Below are positions 53,244 to 64,000 of a stretch of DNA of 64,000 nt, piece by piece (within the stretch, counting starts at the first letter, position 1; each line of letters opens with the position of its first letter). Origin of the DNA: Benincasa hispida (lineage: Eukaryota; Streptophyta; Magnoliopsida; Cucurbitales; Cucurbitaceae); assembly GCF_009727055.1 (NCBI RefSeq), contig NC_052360.1, positions 63,881,385-63,945,384 of the forward strand. The letters run 5' to 3'. The notes beneath the pieces are model-generated. The model was given only the letters and a program-made list of their open reading frames with translations, searched no databases and was not told the DNA's origin. Position numbers and translations under genes: made by a program.

Positions 53244-54712
53244 GTTTTATATTTATAGTAAATGGAGTTTTTTAGAATAAAATAAAATATTTATTTTATT
53301 TCCTTGTGAGATATTACCATATTATTATATTATTTTAAACACCAAAATCCTCCCCCTCTCTTTCACGTGCAAGCAGCCTCCCCCTCCCCTCCCCCTCGAT
53401 TTTCACTTTCACCAGCAAAACCCTCTACCCTCACCAAACCACCAGTTAATTGTCCAGCCCTCCAACCGCTCATTGTCCTCTGCTGCTGCCATCGATCATC
53501 AACCCCGCACTGTCAGTTTCATTGATGGCATATTCCATCATGCGAAGGGACACCTCGGTTCCATCATCGTCAGTTTTATCGCCACGTCCCTCCAGCGCTC
53601 ACGCCCGATGGTCGTCTGGCACCTTCTTCATCGGTTAAATCAGTACTATAAGTAAGTCCGTCGAGCTGTCTTCAGTTAGTTCCACCACCAAGTCCGTTCA
53701 CGTCAGTCGTCGTTATTCGTCTCAAACCCACCAGATCTAACATCCAGCCATCGTTTCTACTTGGTTTCACCAGTCACCGCCGTCGAGAACTCCACAACCA
53801 GTGGGGATCTAATGGGTAAAGAGATTCATGAATTTTTTGTGGTTTTCTTTGGTTAATTTTGGTTACCTACTTGATTTTGGTTTGGACTTTTAATTTACCC
53901 ATTATGGTTGGATGCTAAATTTGGAGGTTTGAAGGTTTTGAGATACTGTCCAGTGGGGTCGAAGGTTGTTTTGGTGTGTCAAAAGTCATCTTCTAACAGA
54001 TTTGAAGTTATTTCGAAGGATTTTAGAGAGTACAAAGATTTTGAAACGCATTTTGGTTGATTGTTATTGCTGGAAATTGGTTATATGATCTTTAATTGTG
54101 ACTTATGCATAGGTTGGAGTCCATTGGTGAAGTAATAAAGCGGATTTGGATTTAGCCTAATTTCTGGGTAAGTTGTATTGATAGGTTTGGAATGATTGGT
54201 TGGTTGGATTTGGGCTTAAAAGTTAAAAGTGATTTTTTATTCGTGTTCTATGTTTTAATTTAAGGTTTGTGGGGAGCTAGACAAGAGTTTGTTCGCTTAG
54301 ACTAATTTTGACCTTAATTAGAGGTAAGTAATCTTACTACTAGAAACTGCCCACATGCCAGGCACTAGATGTATGCTAGCATGACAAATTGATATTATGA
54401 CAGAACGATAGCATGATAGACTGATAGTATAGTATAATCGATGTATGTTTTCGTATGAGGATTTGAAAGATTAAATGTGCATATAGATACTTGAATGCTA
54501 GCATGAGATGATATTTGATTCCATGAGATTGTATTTGATCTGAGGATGTTGAGATGTATATGTATGTTATATAGCCATGATGTTGAGATGTATATGTATG
54601 TTGTAGAACTATAATGTTGAGATGTATTTATATATTATAGAACCATGTTATGATACTTGTGATGTTGACATTGTGATAGTGTTCTCACTGATTAGTTAGA
54701 TGCCCACTAGAT

Positions 54713-54882
54713 GTTGTGTTTTCTTCGAGATTCACTAAAGGTGGTGGTTTCCTTCGAGATCCATCAAAGGTTGTGTTTCCTTTGAGATTCATTAGAGGTG
54801 GTGTTTTCCTTCGGAATTCACCAAAGGTTGTGTTTCCTTCGGGATTCACCAGAGGTTGTGGGTCCTATGGGACTTACTAGAG
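54713..54882 (+). repeat. Minisatellite, six 28-29 bp units
   Basis: The units start at 54713, 54741, 54770, 54798, 54827 and 54855, each with the pattern G(T/G)(T/G)GTGTTTCCTTCGRGATTCA-C-A-AG and a few changes. They lie inside the gypsy LTR, just before the Copia insertion. Confidence 0.85.
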
Positions 54883-54936
54883 GTAGTGGGTATACTTAAC
54901 TACAGTAGGATCAAAATCAGTTATTCATGTATGAGT

Positions 54937-56563
54937 TGTTGGGGTTGATGCCCTAAAGTCTCATGTCCCGTAGTTTGTAAACACATTATGACCTCAATCT
55001 TGTGTGAGTTGGGAACTCCTGCCATTGAGGGCGGTTCTTTGATTTGCATGGGTGCGAGTGGCCAGAGCACCGACTCTAACCTACCACTTTGGGGATTCGT
55101 CTGATTTGGGAGCTGGGAACTCAGCTACACAAGATGGAGTTCACTCCTTCCCCGAAGCAGGGGTAAGTAGATAGATTGTTCCCTTAAGGGTTGATCACGG
55201 GGCTTGAACAATGTGGTGCCACACACCTTTTCATGGCCCAAGAGGTGTTCACACATAGTAGGACTATGTTGTATTGTTCATTAGAGGGATCAATGGTACT
55301 TAAGGAGTAAGATGTAACTACATGGGCAAAATGATATCCCAGCTGTACTTACGAACATCTGTGAAGGGTCATCATACTGATGATTGGTTATATCTGATGG
55401 ACATAGAAATATATCTGTAGCAAGAAGAGTTCAGTTGTCGATCTTTAGTGGAATGGCTGGCAGTTAATGGATGGTGGATATCGTGGCTGAAGAGTTTAGT
55501 TAGTTATTCACGTACCGTTGGAGCTTCGAGCCATAGGTCCATAAAGTCCCCTTAGTAGCTTGGATACAAATTGAAAATCAATTTTTGGGTCAGTTTGAAA
55601 TGTTCAAATTGACAAGAGGGAGTTCGATCATATATGATATAATTGAACTAGTTAACTATATATGATATAATTGACTTTATGTATGAAATACATTAATTTG
55701 GAGGAAATTGGATATAAATATGATTTATATCTAGTGAAGGAAAAAAAAACTATGATTAATATATGATATTAATGCATAGGTTATGAATATAATATGATTA
55801 TATTTATTAATTGGATAACTATGGGATAATTGGCCGGTGTCTTTTCTGTTTTTGTAACTGATGTGTAAGATGAAGAATCGTTTTGAGATGCTTAAATAGC
55901 TCACGGTGTGCTAAGCATTTGATCGCATAGTGTTTGAGAAGGTCATTGCTTAGTAAATCAGAACCTATATGATAGTGCTACTTACTAAACGATCGCTTAC
56001 ACCCACGCACGCAACTTACTAAACGATCGCTTAGTGCCTGAGCTTTACTAAAAGATCGTATAGACGATCACTTAGCTTTTCCTACATGATCGTATACTTC
56101 ACCTAAACGATCAAGCATTTTGTCTATACGATGGACGAGTCTTTCTCCCACTTGCTTGATCTTTGTATACAATCTCTTTTTCTCCTCCCCTCTACCAAAT
56201 TCGAACAAAGCCCACCTTTTGGATTCTCACTCTGAGAATACTGAGGGCTCCGAGTGGCGGTGTCGTTTCTGTTTCCTTATGTTCGTGCGAAGCTGTTCGT
56301 GTAGACGACGGGTGTTGTTGGATGATTACTTGCTAGTCTAGAGAATTTGAGAGGTCGTTCGTGGAGAGAGCGAGATTTCAAGTGAAAGAAGTCTTCAACT
56401 GATATTTTTTCTCAGTCTCTTGTTTGTTTATCCTTTAAGCATGTGAGTAATTTAGCGTTGTGAATGCATATTTGTATGTTTGAATGTATATGTGGATTTC
56501 TGTCACAATAAATTGGAAAGATCCGCTTCCGCTTAGAGGTAGTCTTGTATAAGAGTTCCTTCA
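54937..56563 (+). mobile_element. Solo Copia LTR (family A) with target duplication
   Basis: 1627 bp from TGTTGGGGTTGATGCC to AGAGTTCCTTCA, flanked on both sides by TGAGT (54932-54936 and 56564-56568). It is the only complete family-A LTR in the window and defines the family ends. Positions 55,980-56,130 hold a dense ACGATCG-type palindrome cluster. It lies inside a gypsy LTR and is therefore younger than it. Confidence 0.92.
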
Positions 56564-57060
56564 TGAGTCCCATAAGGACTAGTGGAGTATATATGTTCCA
56601 CCAGAGGTAGGCATCTAGAGGACATAGATGCCTAGCCCGACCCCAGTAGTGGGGTTATTTACTGAGTATTTTTATACTCATCCTTTCTCATGTTGTTGTT
56701 TTAGGTAAGAGTAGAAATGTACCGGTGACTAACAAGAGGAATCCTTGATCGAGCAATCGGAGACTAGTTTACATGCTTCCGCTCATATTTTAATATTTCT
56801 ATTATTTTTTACATTTTCAACTTTGAGATTCAAGACTATCATTTACGTTTTGTTTTCAGACTTATTTATTTCTTTTTATGATTTATGAGTACCCTATCCT
56901 TTGACTTTCAATATTTGAATTTAATGTAAATCCTTTTAGTTATCTCATTTATTTAGCATTTATTTCATTATAAAAAGAATTTCGTTTTAACTTACATGCA
57001 TGCATGCGTTAGTAACGGCCTAGCTTGAGTCCTATGGGGTCGGGTCGTTACACATGATCT

Positions 57061-57372
57061 AGTTCACAACCTAAGGATTCCGTCGGATTTGGCTTCAATT
57101 TTTGACTCGAGCACTCTGTTGGTTTTAAGCTCAATGCTCTATCGACTTTGATCTCAGCGTTTTGTTGGCCTCGATCTTAGTGCACGACCTAAGGATTTCA
57201 TCGGTTTTGGCTTCAGTCTTTGACACGAGCATTCTGTTGTCTTCAAGCTCAATGCTCTACTGGTTTTGATCTTAGTGCACAACCTGAGGATTCCATCGAT
57301 TTTGGCTTCAACCTTTCACTTGAGCATTCAGTTCGTTTCAAACTCAGTGCTCTACCAGCTTTAATCTTAGTG
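57061..57372 (+). repeat. Three-copy tandem repeat, about 95-118 bp
   Basis: Copies start at 57061, 57179 and 57274 (AGT-x-CAC-AACCT-AGGATT...TTTTGGCTTCA...GAGCA-TCTGTT...AAGCTCAATGCTCTA...). The first copy is longer by about 23 bp. No coding role is seen. It lies just after the gypsy LTR. Confidence 0.8.
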
Positions 57373-57486
57373 TTCCACACATATTCTAGCCTAGAATACG
57401 TCAAAGATAGAATTCATCCATTTTTTTAATCTTTCATCCCTCCTTTTTTTTAAAAAATTCATGCAGCTGAGACTCACCTATTTTTT

Positions 57487-58745
57487 TTTTTTTTTTTTTT
57501 TTTGCAGCACTATCGTTTACTTTACCAAGTGCATTTTGTCTGGAAAGAGATATCTTGTGATTCTTGTGAATAGGGGCCAACCTACTAGAGATGAACTTAG
57601 CCTTCTCGTAGAGGAGTCACTGGATGGTCCTTTCTCAGATGCTTGGCCAGATTTAGACCATGGCGTGATTGTTCCTAAATTATCAATAGAAGTATCCCTG
57701 ACTATGGATAAAAATATGTGGACTTTAAAGTCTACCATTCACAACGAGGCCTCTAACTTTGATAAAGTATTAACTCTCAGGAATCATTTGATTGAAGATG
57801 AAACCCGCCGGAGTACCATAACAAAGATCCCTAGAGAGTTCACCTTTATTGATTTTTATTGAGAATACTTAAAGTACTTAGTTAGTCGAAACGAGGTGAA
57901 TTCTTTATGACAAACGTTTGTTCGATGCGGTGATGGCCTCTTTATACACGTACGATCGCAATAACAATATTGTCCGAGCCTTTTGTGAAGCCTGGTGCCC
58001 TTTCACTAACACTTTTCATACTATGGTAGACGAACTATCAATCTCTTTTGTGGGATTTATGGTTCTTTGCGGGTCTTCCCATTAAAGGAAGATTTTATGA
58101 AGAAGTTATTCCTAGCTTCAAAGAGCTAACCGACTCAAGAAAGAGAGAAAGATATTTGTCAAAGACTTGCAAATATCTTTTCTGGGCATACTACTCGATA
58201 GTTTATTTGCAAAGAAAGGATCATGCGGTGTCTTCAAAGAAAGAACATGGAACATCCTCCAAAAGTGATTCTCAAGTAACCAATGCTCTTGGATTTCATT
58301 TTGGCTCCTTGGTACTCGAAAGTATGATAAACTTCCTAACAAAAAGAAAAAGAATGCTTCTCACTCTTGATCCACCTATAATCCGAGCGGTATAGAAATC
58401 ATTTGTCGTGCATGGTTGACTAGAGAAACTTTGTTCTTCATGGAACTTGGGGTAGAAGACAACTTGTTGGATAAGACATACCTAACGACCTTTTTGTCTT
58501 GTTAGTTGTGCCTCTTCATATTTCCTAAAAATGAGCCTATCTTTATCTGGGTATCTTTAGGATTGCTAGCTTAATGGTCAGTGAAAATATCTTTAACCTT
58601 GTCGTCCTAGTCTTAGAAAACACATATCACAGTCTGGGAAATGATAGCTAAAGCTTCAAACCCAATTGGATGTATGCACTTTTGCTTTCTCATGCACTAT
58701 GTCAAGGAGAGGCCTAGTCTTCTTCCTTTCCCTTTATCTTTTCAG
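57487..58745 (+). pseudogene. Plant mobile domain (PMD, aminotransferase-like) pseudogene
   Basis: Three conserved pieces follow in order with frame changes. 57,540-57,862: R-G-Q-P-T-R-D-E-L, then D-L-D-H-G-V and I-P-R-E-F-T-F-I-D. About 57,930-58,100: A-F-C-E-A-W-C-P-F-T-N-T-F-H, then a frameshift near 58,045 into W-D-L-W-F-F-A-G-L-P-I-K-G-R-F-Y-E-E-V-I-P. About 58,405-58,700: T-R-E-T-L-F-F-M-E-L-G-V-E-D-N-L, then P-I-G-C-M-H-F and H-Y-V. This is the PMD family (PF10536-like), found in MAIN-type proteins and in many plant transposable elements. No intact frame is left. It is probably a domain carried by a transposon. Confidence 0.7.
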
Positions 58746-59395
58746 CATCTTTAAGGTAGATTTTCAATTTTTCTTTTGGGTTGTAATCATGGATCGGATC
58801 TTCTTCTTGAATCTGTCTATGAATTTATGAGGTAATTTATATCTAATTTCTTTGAGTAAGAGGTTCCATGTTTAATGTCTTGAGATTTCTTTAATTGGAT
58901 TTAATGTGCTTCAATTCTATGCTTTCTTTGAATCTTGATCTAATTTAGATTTGCGTTTATGTGTTAGATTGTCAAGCTTATCATAATTGCTTATCTTTGC
59001 AAGTTATTTTTGAGCTAGCACATTTCCTTATGTTCCTTTATGCTTGAATTTACTTTGGTAGCATTGGATTGAATGTGAATTCTTTGATTTATAGGATGGA
59101 TTAGAATCTTAGTAATGCATGTTCAACTTAGGTTCAAAGAACAATTTGATTAATAGAATAAGGTTGTCAAATCAATTAGTCAATAAAATTGAATCCTCAT
59201 CTTCATGCATATGAACTTCATTTCTATATGGAAGTTATGAAACCCAATAGAATTAAAAGCATATAGTTTAATTAAGGAATGACTTTCCAACCTTAATTAA
59301 TGCTTAGGATGCTTTACTGATTTGGTTTTAATTGGTGTTCGACCTCATGCTTGCCACTTGTGCTACCTAGTAGTATAAGTAGTGGTTCAGTGATT

Positions 59396-59432
<37 letters not shown>

Positions 59433-59478
59433 AGAGTAGGAGTTTAAGAAACAATATTAAATTTATGACTGAACAAAA
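58746..59478 (+). repeat. Probable 3' part of an OTA LTR
   Basis: This is AT-rich non-coding DNA ending directly before a perfect TGGCGCC primer-binding site, so it should be the U5 side of an LTR. The start is not visible because it abuts the PMD pseudogene. A (TA)n microsatellite is at 59,399-59,427. Confidence 0.5.
59399..59427. repeat. (TA)n microsatellite
   Basis: About 14 uninterrupted AT units in the probable OTA LTR. Confidence 0.9.
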
Positions 59479-59496
59479 TGGCGCCATTGTCGGGGA
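59479..59496 (+). other. OTA primer binding site
   Basis: TGGCGCCATTGTCGGGGA is close to the consensus TGGCGCCGTTGCCGGGGA of Athila/Tat elements. Confidence 0.8.
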
Positions 59497-59586
59497 GGCA
59501 AGCCAATTAATCTCTTTCAGTTAAATTTGACTTGTAAAATTTTAAAACCCCAAAAGTATTCTTTTTCTTTGTCTACTTGTTTTATC

Positions 59587-60230
59587 ATGGCAGACAATTT
59601 GAACATCAACTATGCACTTCTTACGAGGCAAGTGGCTCAGCGAAGAGAAGAAGAGGTAAGAGAATTTAGTGAGCTTAGAAATTAAATATATGAACTAACC
59701 TCTTTTATGCAAGTTTTGGCAACTAGGAAATTGTAGGAACTAGAGGCATGTAGAGTTTGTTCACTTCAAGGTCATTCATCCGAAGCATATCCCCTATTTT
59801 TGTGTGGTCTTGTGTGCAATACCTATTTCCCTTGGGATATGCCTAGCTCGAGATTGATGTCGATGCATTATACTTTTGTCGGTTCAGGTAAGTCATTAGA
59901 AGAATTGGTTATGGAGATTTCTGACAACTCTTATGAGTTTTCTCAGGAAATCCATAGGCAACAGGAATTCTCATTGCAACCATCCTCTGATCATACCGAG
60001 CTGAGTAGTGAGTTAACAGACATCGACTATCATATTGAGTAGCTAATTCCTCAAGCTTCTGGCCAAGGTAAGACGTTGGATTCTATAATGTGTGAACTTG
60101 CTAATAGTTCTTCTGAGTGTGAGTAGGAGTCTATTGAGTCTCACCTGAAGACTTAAACCCTCGTGATGGTTGAGGTCGATCCTCTCAACTTGCACATTCC
60201 ATGCTGACATAGGAGAGTTATTTAGAGTTT
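59587..60230 (+). pseudogene. OTA gag-like remnant
   Basis: ATG 59587 opens M-A-D-N-L-N-I-N-Y-A-L-L-T-R-Q-V-A-Q-R-R-E-E-E, with a stop soon after (59,683). The frame 59,800-60,042 continues acidic and Ser-rich with S-S-E-L-T-D-I-D-Y-H. A C-x2-C knuckle-like piece may be at 59,749-59,760, but His and the last Cys are not clear. Decayed beyond use. Confidence 0.5.
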
Positions 60231-60941
60231 CCCATCGTCTGTGGCACCTAGGTTGATCTTATTGAGGAATTCCCTTGGACTGATGATGATGAAGATGTTT
60301 ATCCCCTGCCATGCCAAGAACAAGTCTGTGAGGTTAGTATGAGTCTGAACTTCATTTCAAGGAGCTTCAGGTAGAAGAGTTAGAGGCTACCAAGCCTCAT
60401 CCTGTTCTTTCCTTTAGCTTTTCTTTAATTTTGAACATAGCTCATCTTTACCTTACAAGTCCGAGTCTTTATTTTTAGCCGAGTTAGTCGAGTCTGCATT
60501 TGCTTTTCTAAAAATAAAAAAATTCAAAAATATTTTTGTCTTTGGAGCCTTTGAATGCTTCAAAGCTCGCTTCCATTGAGCAGCTTCGTGGATTCAAAGA
60601 AAAAAGAGCTCGAGAAATATGAGAATTTTTTCATACCTTGACAGGAAAACGATGTCGAGCAACCGACGTTAAAAATTTGTCCTTCCTGAAGGGAGCCAAG
60701 TGAACAAATTTACTTGCTTTCTTTTATTGGTTTCCTAGCTTAGTTTTTATTTTTCTTTTGTAGGTTTCTCTCCTTGATCTTGAAGAAGAAAGAAGAATCA
60801 AATGAAGTTGCCCTTTTGCCTACCATCTCTTGCACGTCAACATTTTCAGGGGAGTTTTTTTGTTCCCTTATTTTATTTTTCATAGAGCATAGAGTAGAGA
60901 TACATTGAGAATAATGTATCATTTTAAGTTAGGGTGGGGTA

Positions 60942-61492
60942 CTCGTAGGGTAGTTTATATATTAGTTTGGGGTTCTTGAGCATTATGCTCAGACAATGCT
61001 TATGTGCTTAATTAATTTTTTTGCTTTGTTTGCTTAGTTTGTTATGATGATAGTTTATGACACACTTTTCCTGTGATAAAATTTGCATGAAATAATGTTA
61101 GGAGAGTATAATCAAGATTTTTAGCCTAATTAATTTTTTTTTTTGTTGTCTCTCAAGCATTTTTAAGTCATTTCTCTTACGACATTAAAGTCTTATGTGC
61201 TTAGAATTATATTATCTGGTTTGTATTTTTGTTGTCACCCGAAAAGCCGACCTTTGGCTTCGGAGTACCCTACTTGTTTTAGAGTAAAACTAGATAAAGT
61301 GGATAAAAAGGGTCTAGTGTGTGAATAAAAAAAAAGAGCAGATTAGTGATGGAAATAAAAAAAAAACTAATATAAAATAAAAATAAAATGAGGCAATTGC
61401 TAGCTTGCCTACAAAAAAGATATATATATATATAGTGTGTGTATGCATGGATAGAAGTGAAAAAAAGCTACCTATGCCGTGTCTAGTTAGGG
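60942..61492. other. Unassigned AT-rich DNA
   Basis: No gene is seen. It may include the decayed 3' LTR of the deleted OTA element. There are A-runs near 61,328-61,375 and a (TA)/(TG) tract at 61,421-61,444. Confidence 0.4.
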
Positions 61493-62019
61493 CACTACAA
61501 GAAAAGAGTAGATAGGTTATCGGCAGTTGAGCGTGAAAGCTAGACCTTTGAAAACAAATGGCTTCTACGTTTTGTGTGCGTGAGTTTAGACACCTTTGTT
61601 TTAGTGTTGCCCTCTTTTTTTCAAGTTTGGTATGTCCAAGATCGACAACCGATCTAGGATAGGGGAAAATAGATTGAGAACCCTATAAAACCTTTTCCGG
61701 TCGTGCATGCTTAACTAGCAAAGCTTAACTTTTTAGGGATCTTCTATCGGCGACGAACGATGGGAGAGGCGAATGACGAGAGCGGTGAATGATCGGGAGC
61801 GGCGAATGATGGGAGCGGTGTGCTAGGGTTTTAGATTGAGGAAGAAGAAAAGCAGTCGTGGGAACTTCTACCCAATCTGGGTTTTATACTAGATCTCCCG
61901 ACAGGTAATGTCCCACCACCAGGAGATTGGAACTATCTTCCAATGAATAGTATACGTCGTCGAGACCTTATCTCCCGAGGTGGATTTAAGCGTCAGGAGA
62001 TCCTCTTTTTCTTGTAGTG
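61493..62019. mobile_element. CACTA-type MITE
   Basis: The left terminus CACTACAAGAAAAGAG and the reverse complement of the right terminus CACTACAAGAAAAAGAGG are matching inverted ends of the plant CACTA superfamily. The 527-bp body has no coding frame for a transposase. It contains inverted CTCCCGA/CAGGAGAT motifs near both ends (about 61,896-61,935 and 61,970-62,002). The expected 3-bp target duplication is not obvious (GGG left, GTG right). Confidence 0.8.
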
Positions 62020-62199
62020 GTGTTCATTGTGTTCGTGATTCACGGAGGAATTTCATTTTCCTATTTTATTTCTTTACATAAGTATGCTTAATAGATTTTG
62101 TACTTTTTCTGTCTTTTATGTTTTCTGTATGCTATGTAAAATTAAAATAGGGACGCGATCGCTTCTGCAATGGGTACTTGTGTATCCTTTCATTGGATG
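62020..62199. other. Short unassigned spacer
   Basis: AT-rich sequence with no visible feature, between the CACTA MITE and the next Copia LTR. Its last five bases (GGATG) may be one copy of the LTR's target duplication. Confidence 0.4.
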
Positions 62200-64000
62200 T
62201 GTTGGGGTTGATGTCCTAAACTCTCGTTGGGTCCTGTAGTTTGTAAACACTGTATTGAACAAACGCTTGTGATGAAATAATATATGGTATTTTCTTCACT
62301 ATTGTCTATGAAACATGGGATGTTTTATTTGCTTTACCACAAACCAATAAACTAAGATCCCTGGTTGTCGTTGTAACTTAAGCATGTATGTGAAGGCATA
62401 CAGGTGGATCATGCCTTAAGTGATAACCAAAATGGTCTGTAGTATATGGATATAAAAGGGAAACCTTATCCTGGTGACACTACGAATGCGGCCCGCTTTA
62501 TAGATTATTACAAGTGTTGTGACGTGCTACATATGTTCTGATCCTGATCATTCATGTGAAGACATGCGAGTAAGAGTGTCCTATACAAGGGATTTTGTAT
62601 AAGACCGGACCACGAAGTGTATAGTCTCATTATATAACGTCGTTCATGACAAAGACTTCACTTCACTAGGATAACCATAGGTAACATGACCTTAATCCTG
62701 AGTGAGTTGGGAACTCCTGCCTTTGAGGGCGGTCCTTTGATTTGCATGGGTGCGAGTGGCTAGATTGCTGACTCAAACCTACCACTTTAGGGATTCGTTT
62801 GATTTAGGAGCTGCGAACTCAGCTACACAAGATGGAATTCACTCCTTCCCTGAAGCAGGGGTAAGTAGATAAATTGCTCCCTTTAGGGTAGATTCCGAGG
62901 CTTGAACGATGTGGCGCCACACACCTTCTCATGGCCCGAGATGTGTCCACTCATAGTAGGACTATGAGATATTGTTCATTAGAGGGATCAGTGGTACTTA
63001 AGGAGTTAGATATAACTACAAGGGCAAAACGGTAAATTGACCTAACTGTACTTACGAGCATCTTGAAGGGTTATCGTACTATTGACTGATTAAATCCGAT
63101 GGACACAGAAATATATTTGTGGTGAGAAGAATGCAACTGTCGGTCTTTAGTGGAGTGCCTGACAGTTAACATATGGTAGATCTTGTGGCTAAAGAGTTTA
63201 GTCAGCTATTCATGTACCATTGGAGCTTCAAGCTACAAGTCCATAAGGTCCCCTTGGTAGCTCAATGGATTCAAGTTGAGAATACGGTTTTAGGTTAGTT
63301 TGAAGTGTTCAAATTGACAGGAGGGAGTTTGATTATATATGATATGATTAAACTGGTCAATTTTATATGATATAGTTGAAATGATGTATGAAATACATTA
63401 AATAGAGGAAAAGAATATAAATATGATTTATATCTAGTGGAGGAAAAAGGATTATGGTTTAAATGTTGTATATGATGTGATATTAAAACTATAGGTTATA
63501 AATATAATATGATAAGTTAGTTATTATATTTATTTATAATTAAACAATTATGAGATAATTGTTGTTGGTTTTCTCCATAACCGTACGTGAAAGTGGGAGG
63601 TTGCATTAAGTTTTCATAACTGAAGGATAAAATGAAAATAGTTTTCATTTCGAAAAGAATCGGATAATTTCTTCATAAAATTGTACACTATCTATCGTTT
63701 AGCTAACGAGAGCTTACACAACAACTCAAGTTTTTCCTAAACGATCGTGTACACGCGCAATCGACCTAAACATCGTATAGTTTTTACTAAAAAATCGTAC
63801 GTGAGAGCGAGGTTCTCTAAACAATCAAACCTGCTTACCTAAACAATCGTGAACCTTTTACTAATTGATCAAGCACCAGTCTATACGATAGACTCTAATC
63901 TCTCCCACTTGCTTGGTCATTGAATACGATCGTGTTTCCTCCTTCCCTCTACCAAATTCAACAGAGCCCATACCTCCTGGATTCTCACACCGAGAATACC
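62200..64000 (+). repeat. Copia LTR (family A), cut by the window end
   Basis: It starts TGTTGGGGTTGATGTCC and follows the family-A LTR at 54,937-56,563 throughout, with more divergence in the AT-rich middle (63,350-63,560). An ACGATCG-type cluster is at 63,690-63,930. The window ends about 300 bp before the expected LTR end, so it is unknown whether this is a solo LTR or the start of an element. Confidence 0.85.

Larger units (their letters stand above)
53305..57052 (+). mobile_element. Gypsy solo LTR containing a Copia solo LTR (5' limit approximate)
   Basis: The 3' end GGGTCGTTACA at 57042-57052 equals the end of the gypsy LTR at 26402-26412. The 5' part is CT-rich and GC-rich (53,340-53,800), followed by an AT-rich body with ATGATGTTGAGATGTAT repeats, in the same style as the 24.7-26.4 kb LTR. 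The family-specific GGTAAGAGTA...TGACxAACAAGAG block occurs at 56,705. No PBS follows, so it is a solo LTR. The left boundary is a guess at TGTGAGATATTACC. Excluding the inserted Copia LTR its length is about 2.1 kb. Confidence 0.6.
59479..60941 (+). mobile_element. Internally deleted OTA gypsy element
   Basis: A PBS (59479) leads to a gag start at 59587. Only about 650 bp of decayed gag-like sequence follows. The next recognisable piece is the post-integrase block at 60,648-60,703 (GATGTCGAGCAACCGACGTTAAA then CCTGAAGGGAGCCAAGTGA), which in complete elements lies several kb later. A purine tract (AGTTAGGGTGGGGTA, 60,927-60,941) follows. All of protease, RT, RNase H and integrase is missing. 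Confidence 0.65.

Noticed and set aside
53450..53655. 60-62 codon frames with His/Ser/Pro-rich products
   Set aside because: They lie in the CT-rich leader-like part of a gypsy LTR, the equivalent of the 24.9-25.2 kb frames.

Overview
This is a plant nuclear window. It holds two intact multi-exon genes in a roughly 14-kb gene island (about 9.4-24.2 kb), with degraded retrotransposon sequence on both sides. The GT-AG introns, AT-rich intergenic DNA and two plant-specific orthologues (a kinesin-13A and an ESD4-type SUMO protease) indicate a dicot. The style of the LTR elements reminds me of cucurbits, but that is pattern memory and not proof.

Layout. 1-6.7 kb: a very old Copia remnant with two LTR copies (1494-1951 and 4202-4627), an RNase H tail between them and a gag pseudogene after the second copy. 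6.7-9.4 kb: AT-rich intergenic DNA with a small hairpin MITE. 10,028-15,927 (+): KIN13A, 12 coding exons, 811 codons. 17,848-23,700 (-): ESD4, 9 coding exons, 501 codons, convergent with KIN13A, with a short upstream ORF in its leader. All exon joins in both genes keep the reading frame, and the catalytic and nucleotide-binding residues are present.

24.7-29.8 kb: a truncated Ty3/gypsy element of the chromovirus type (5' LTR, PBS, gag, protease, part of RT, partial 3' LTR). 29.8-40.2 kb: a Copia element (LTR, tRNA-Met PBS, gag, protease, integrase, RT) split inside integrase by a reverse-oriented solo LTR with a recognisable target duplication, and cut off inside RT by a junction with another Copia LTR. 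41.7-48.4 kb: an Athila/Tat-like (OTA) gypsy gag-pol with frameshifts and stops, then two oppositely oriented LTRs (48,428-~50,294 and ~50,450-51,589). 51.6-57.1 kb: a reverse Copia LTR and a gypsy solo LTR that contains a Copia solo LTR (TSD TGAGT). 57.1-61 kb: a short tandem array, a plant mobile domain (PMD) pseudogene and an internally deleted OTA element. 61.5-62.0 kb: a CACTA-type MITE. 62.2-64 kb: another Copia LTR running off the end.

Two places (41,268-41,305 and 46,920-46,956) carry the Tn5/Nextera mosaic-end junction (a 19-bp end joined to its own reverse complement). This is library adapter, not plant DNA. The second copy sits between two identical 139-bp segments, so the assembly around 41-47 kb should not be trusted for structure. 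I found no convincing new biological system. The most unusual natural signal is clusters of a palindromic AAACGATCGTTT-like motif inside the Copia LTRs and leaders.
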